Shown one piece after another: positions 23,525-25,017 of a stretch of DNA of 25,017 bases; the stretch's first letter is position 1; each line of letters opens with the position of its first letter. The notes under the pieces were generated by a model that saw only the letters and a program-made list of their open reading frames with translations, had not been told where the DNA came from and did not search any database. The stretch comes from an uncultured Chromatiaceae bacterium. GTDB taxonomy: Bacteria > Pseudomonadota > Gammaproteobacteria > Enterobacterales > Alteromonadaceae. The DNA lies in NCBI GenBank assembly GCA_937978655.1, contig CALJUX010000066.1:1-25017 (forward strand). Direction: 5' to 3'. Both the position numbers and the translations under genes were made by a program.

Positions 23525-24585
23525 GTATTGAAGTCCGGCAACTGCGGAAGAATTTCGGCGATTTTAAAGCCGTGGACAATGTCAGCCTGTCGATTAAAAG
23601 CGGTGAACTGACCGCATTGCTCGGCCCGTCCGGCTCCGGTAAAACCACGCTGTTACGCCTGATCGCCGGCCTGGAGCAATCCGACAGCGGCAGCATTTTA
23701 TTTAACGACGAAGATATCAGCGACCGTCATGTCAGTGAACGCGGCGTCGGTTTTGTCTTTCAGCATTATGCTTTGTTTAAACATATGACGGTGGCCGAAA
23801 ACGTTGGTTTTGGTTTAAGTGTCAAGCCAAAGAAATTCCGCCCGTCCAATGCTGAAATTCAGAAAAAAGTGCAGAAACTGCTGGAACTGGTGCAACTGGA
23901 CTGGACGGCAGACCGTTATCCGTCGCAGCTCTCCGGCGGTCAGCGTCAGCGCATCGCCTTGGCCCGCGCTTTAGCGGTGGAACCGAAAGTACTGCTGCTC
24001 GATGAGCCTTTTGGCGCATTGGATGCCAAAGTACGCGCCGAATTACGCCGTTGGTTACGCCGGTTACATGACGAAATTCATGTGACTTCAGTCTTTGTCA
24101 CGCACGACCAGGAAGAAGCGCTGGAAGTCGCCGACCGCATTGTGGTGATGAACAAAGGCCGCGTCGAGCAAGACGGCACGCCGGAACAAGTCTACGACCA
24201 TCCGGCCAATCCATTTGTCTACGAATTCTTAGGCACAGTGAATTTGTTTCACGCCAGGGTACGCGACGGTGACCAGCTGGTACAACCCAGCAGCGCCGAC
24301 TTGCCGGCCGAAGCCGCGCAATTGGAACAGCCAGGCCTCGCTTATGTGCGCCCACACGAAATCGACGTGCTACATGCCAAAGAAGAAGACGCGATCGCCG
24401 CGCGGCTCGACCTTATCACAGTGGTCGGCCCCACAGTGCGGCTCGAACTGCAGTCACAACAAGCCGACCAGATCATCCATGTCGAACTGGATAAAACCCG
24501 CTTCAAACAGCTGGGGCTGTCCGTCGGCCAGCACACCTGGTTAAAACCACGCTACAGCCGGGTGTTTTTAGGCGAAGGGATTTGA
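23521..24585 (+). CDS. cysA: Sulfate/thiosulfate ABC transporter ATP-binding protein CysA
   Basis: This 354-residue ATPase of the CysA type drives sulfate/thiosulfate import. The nucleotide-binding domain (1-235) contains Walker A GPSGSGKTT (35-43, Lys41), Q-loop FQHYALF, signature LSGGQRQRIALARAL, Walker B VLLLDEPFGALD and H-loop VFVTHDQEEALEVADR. The phrase FQHYALFKHMTVAENVGFGL is characteristic of CysA. The C-terminal TOBE-like part (about 240-354) includes YVRPHEIDV, typical of CysA/TOBE_3. Length is close to E. coli CysA (365). The permease genes cysT/cysW and the binding protein are not in this window. They do not follow within 430 bp and the upstream neighbour is the phytase, so the gene is separated from its usual operon. 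Confidence 0.94.
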   Translation: MSIEVRQLRKNFGDFKAVDNVSLSIKSGELTALLGPSGSGKTTLLRLIAGLEQSDSGSILFNDEDISDRHVSERGVGFVFQHYALFKHMTVAENVGFGLSVKPKKFRPSNAEIQKKVQKLLELVQLDWTADRYPSQLSGGQRQRIALARALAVEPKVLLLDEPFGALDAKVRAELRRWLRRLHDEIHVTSVFVTHDQEEALEVADRIVVMNKGRVEQDGTPEQVYDHPANPFVYEFLGTVNLFHARVRDGDQLVQPSSADLPAEAAQLEQPGLAYVRPHEIDVLHAKEEDAIAARLDLITVVGPTVRLELQSQQADQIIHVELDKTRFKQLGLSVGQHTWLKPRYSRVFLGEGI

Positions 24586-24607
24586 TGCCCGGCGGCATGC
24601 TTTTTTT
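24585..24607 (+). terminator. Intrinsic terminator of cysA
   Basis: A short stem ATGCC-CGGC-GGCAT starts at the last base of the cysA stop codon and is followed by GC and T7 (24601-24607). The stem is only 5 bp but GC-rich with a full U-tract. Confidence 0.55.
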
Positions 24608-24840
24608 CCTGACGGGTGGCGGTTTGGGTTTCAATAATCATTTTTTCCCCTTCGGTGAGACCGTCTAGCAAAGAGTTCACCTGACGGTGAGTTCCTTGTT
24701 GCTGACGCTGGTGCTTTGCCCTGCGGGCGGCGTTTGGTTTATTTTTCGTTTTTTCCTGCATCTGGAAGACTGTCTAGCAAAGATTTCACCTGACGGTGAG
24801 TTCCTTTCTTTTGTCTTGCCAAAAGAAAGGAACCAAAGAA
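24608..24840 (-). repeat. Dispersed structured repeat, right copy (inverted relative to left end)
   Basis: Read on the minus strand, this stretch carries the modules found at 1-130. One is a 35-bp block, ending in CTAGAC, that occurs twice (24663-24697 and 24772-24806, 109 bp apart). Each contains the mini-dyad TCACC-GTCA-GGTGA. The segment ATGATTATTGAAAC and the segment CCGCCCGCAGGGCA are also present. Minus-strand frames across it (24552-24761 and 24677-24985) switch phase between modules, which argues against a protein. No gene was seen between 24586 and the window end. Confidence 0.75.
24800..24833. repeat. Perfect 14-bp hairpin of the dispersed repeat
   Basis: GTTCCTTTCTTTTG and CAAAAGAAAGGAAC pair perfectly around the loop TCTTGC. 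The same hairpin, truncated by the window edge, opens the window at position 1. It forms the outer boundary of the right-hand repeat. Confidence 0.8.
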
Positions 24841-24870
24841 AATGCGCTACCCGGTTCCGCTCGAAAGCCC

Positions 24871-24973
24871 GATGAAAATCAACAGTTTGAGGCGCCGGCG
24901 TAACTCGCAGGCTGCTACCGTCAGCCTGCTCAGACACCCGCCGTCTTAAAACCTCAAACCGCTGATTTGCATC
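24871..24973. repeat. Nested palindromic repeat at the right end
   Basis: Outer arms at 24871-24892 and 24952-24973 (22 bp each, 18 matching) enclose a perfect inner hairpin GCAGGCTG-CTACCGT-CAGCCTGC (24907-24929). It follows the 14-bp hairpin directly and may be part of the same repeated unit. No coding frame of quality crosses it. The rest of the sequence to 25017 shows nothing I can name. Confidence 0.6.
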
Positions 24974-25017
24974 GGCTCGCTTCAACGGGGAATGGGTTTT
25001 CTTAGTTGTTTTTGTTT

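Noticed and set aside
24552..24985. Minus-strand frames over the right-end repeat
   Set aside because: The repeated modules fall in different frames (109-bp period), one frame runs into cysA antisense, and the pieces match repeat DNA rather than a protein family.
24585..25017. Possible CRISPR array because short blocks recur
   Set aside because: Only two 35-bp copies with a 74-bp gap and internal dyads; there are no regular spacers and no cas genes.

Overview
The window looks like chromosomal DNA of a motile, aquatic-type gammaproteobacterium. The gene content and the families of small dispersed repeats resemble Rheinheimera/Alishewanella-like bacteria. This is an inference from protein style and synteny; no rRNA or other phylogenetic marker is present. 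Coding is dense and moderately GC-rich, and no integrated phage, IS transposase, CRISPR array, tRNA or rRNA was seen.

Layout. (1) 1-275 is a copy of a dispersed structured repeat, followed by a membrane O-acyltransferase (276-1466). (2) 1602-3483 is a Fur-box-controlled tonB-exbB-exbD operon, which powers TonB-dependent outer-membrane receptors. It is followed by a small TM2-like membrane protein, a strong bidirectional terminator and a convergent YjdM/PhnA-type zinc-ribbon gene. (3) 14095 down to 4323 is one long minus-strand chemosensory operon with overlapping or nearly abutting genes: a frameshifted MCP-like protein, cheY, a STAS protein, cheA, cheW, MCP, cheR, cheD, cheB and a REC-EAL response regulator that should hydrolyse c-di-GMP. 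No cheZ is seen. CheA carries a tandem 24-residue motif resembling the MshEN c-di-GMP-binding fold, so second-messenger signalling may both enter and leave this pathway. (4) 14413-15574 is a membrane-anchored flavin/NAD(P)H/2Fe-2S reductase behind two adjacent Fur-like boxes. (5) 15600-15921 is a MITE-like element with near-perfect 20-bp terminal inverted repeats, followed by a 68-aa unknown protein. (6) 16249-23113 is a probable phytate-utilisation locus. A TonB-dependent receptor and a dual-domain beta-propeller phytase lipoprotein are read rightward. A membrane protein with a degenerate GGDEF domain and an AraC-family regulator are read leftward. The divergent control region holds an 11-bp-phased Pho-box-like array. 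(7) 23393-24585 is a 43-codon ORF overlapping cysA, the ATPase of a sulfate importer, without its permeases in the window. (8) 24586-25017 is structured repeat DNA, including a copy of the left-end repeat in inverted orientation.

How the parts fit. The TonB-ExbB-ExbD motor could energise the phytase-linked receptor, which is proposed to import inositol phosphates or phytate released or captured by the surface phytase. Iron limitation (Fur) would control the motor and the reductase, and phosphate limitation (PhoB) may control the phytase neighbourhood. The most notable points are the c-di-GMP connections of the chemosensory operon, the phytase/TBDR/degenerate-GGDEF/AraC locus with its repeat array, and the small overlapping ORF ahead of cysA. 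No clearly new defence or mobile system was recognised.
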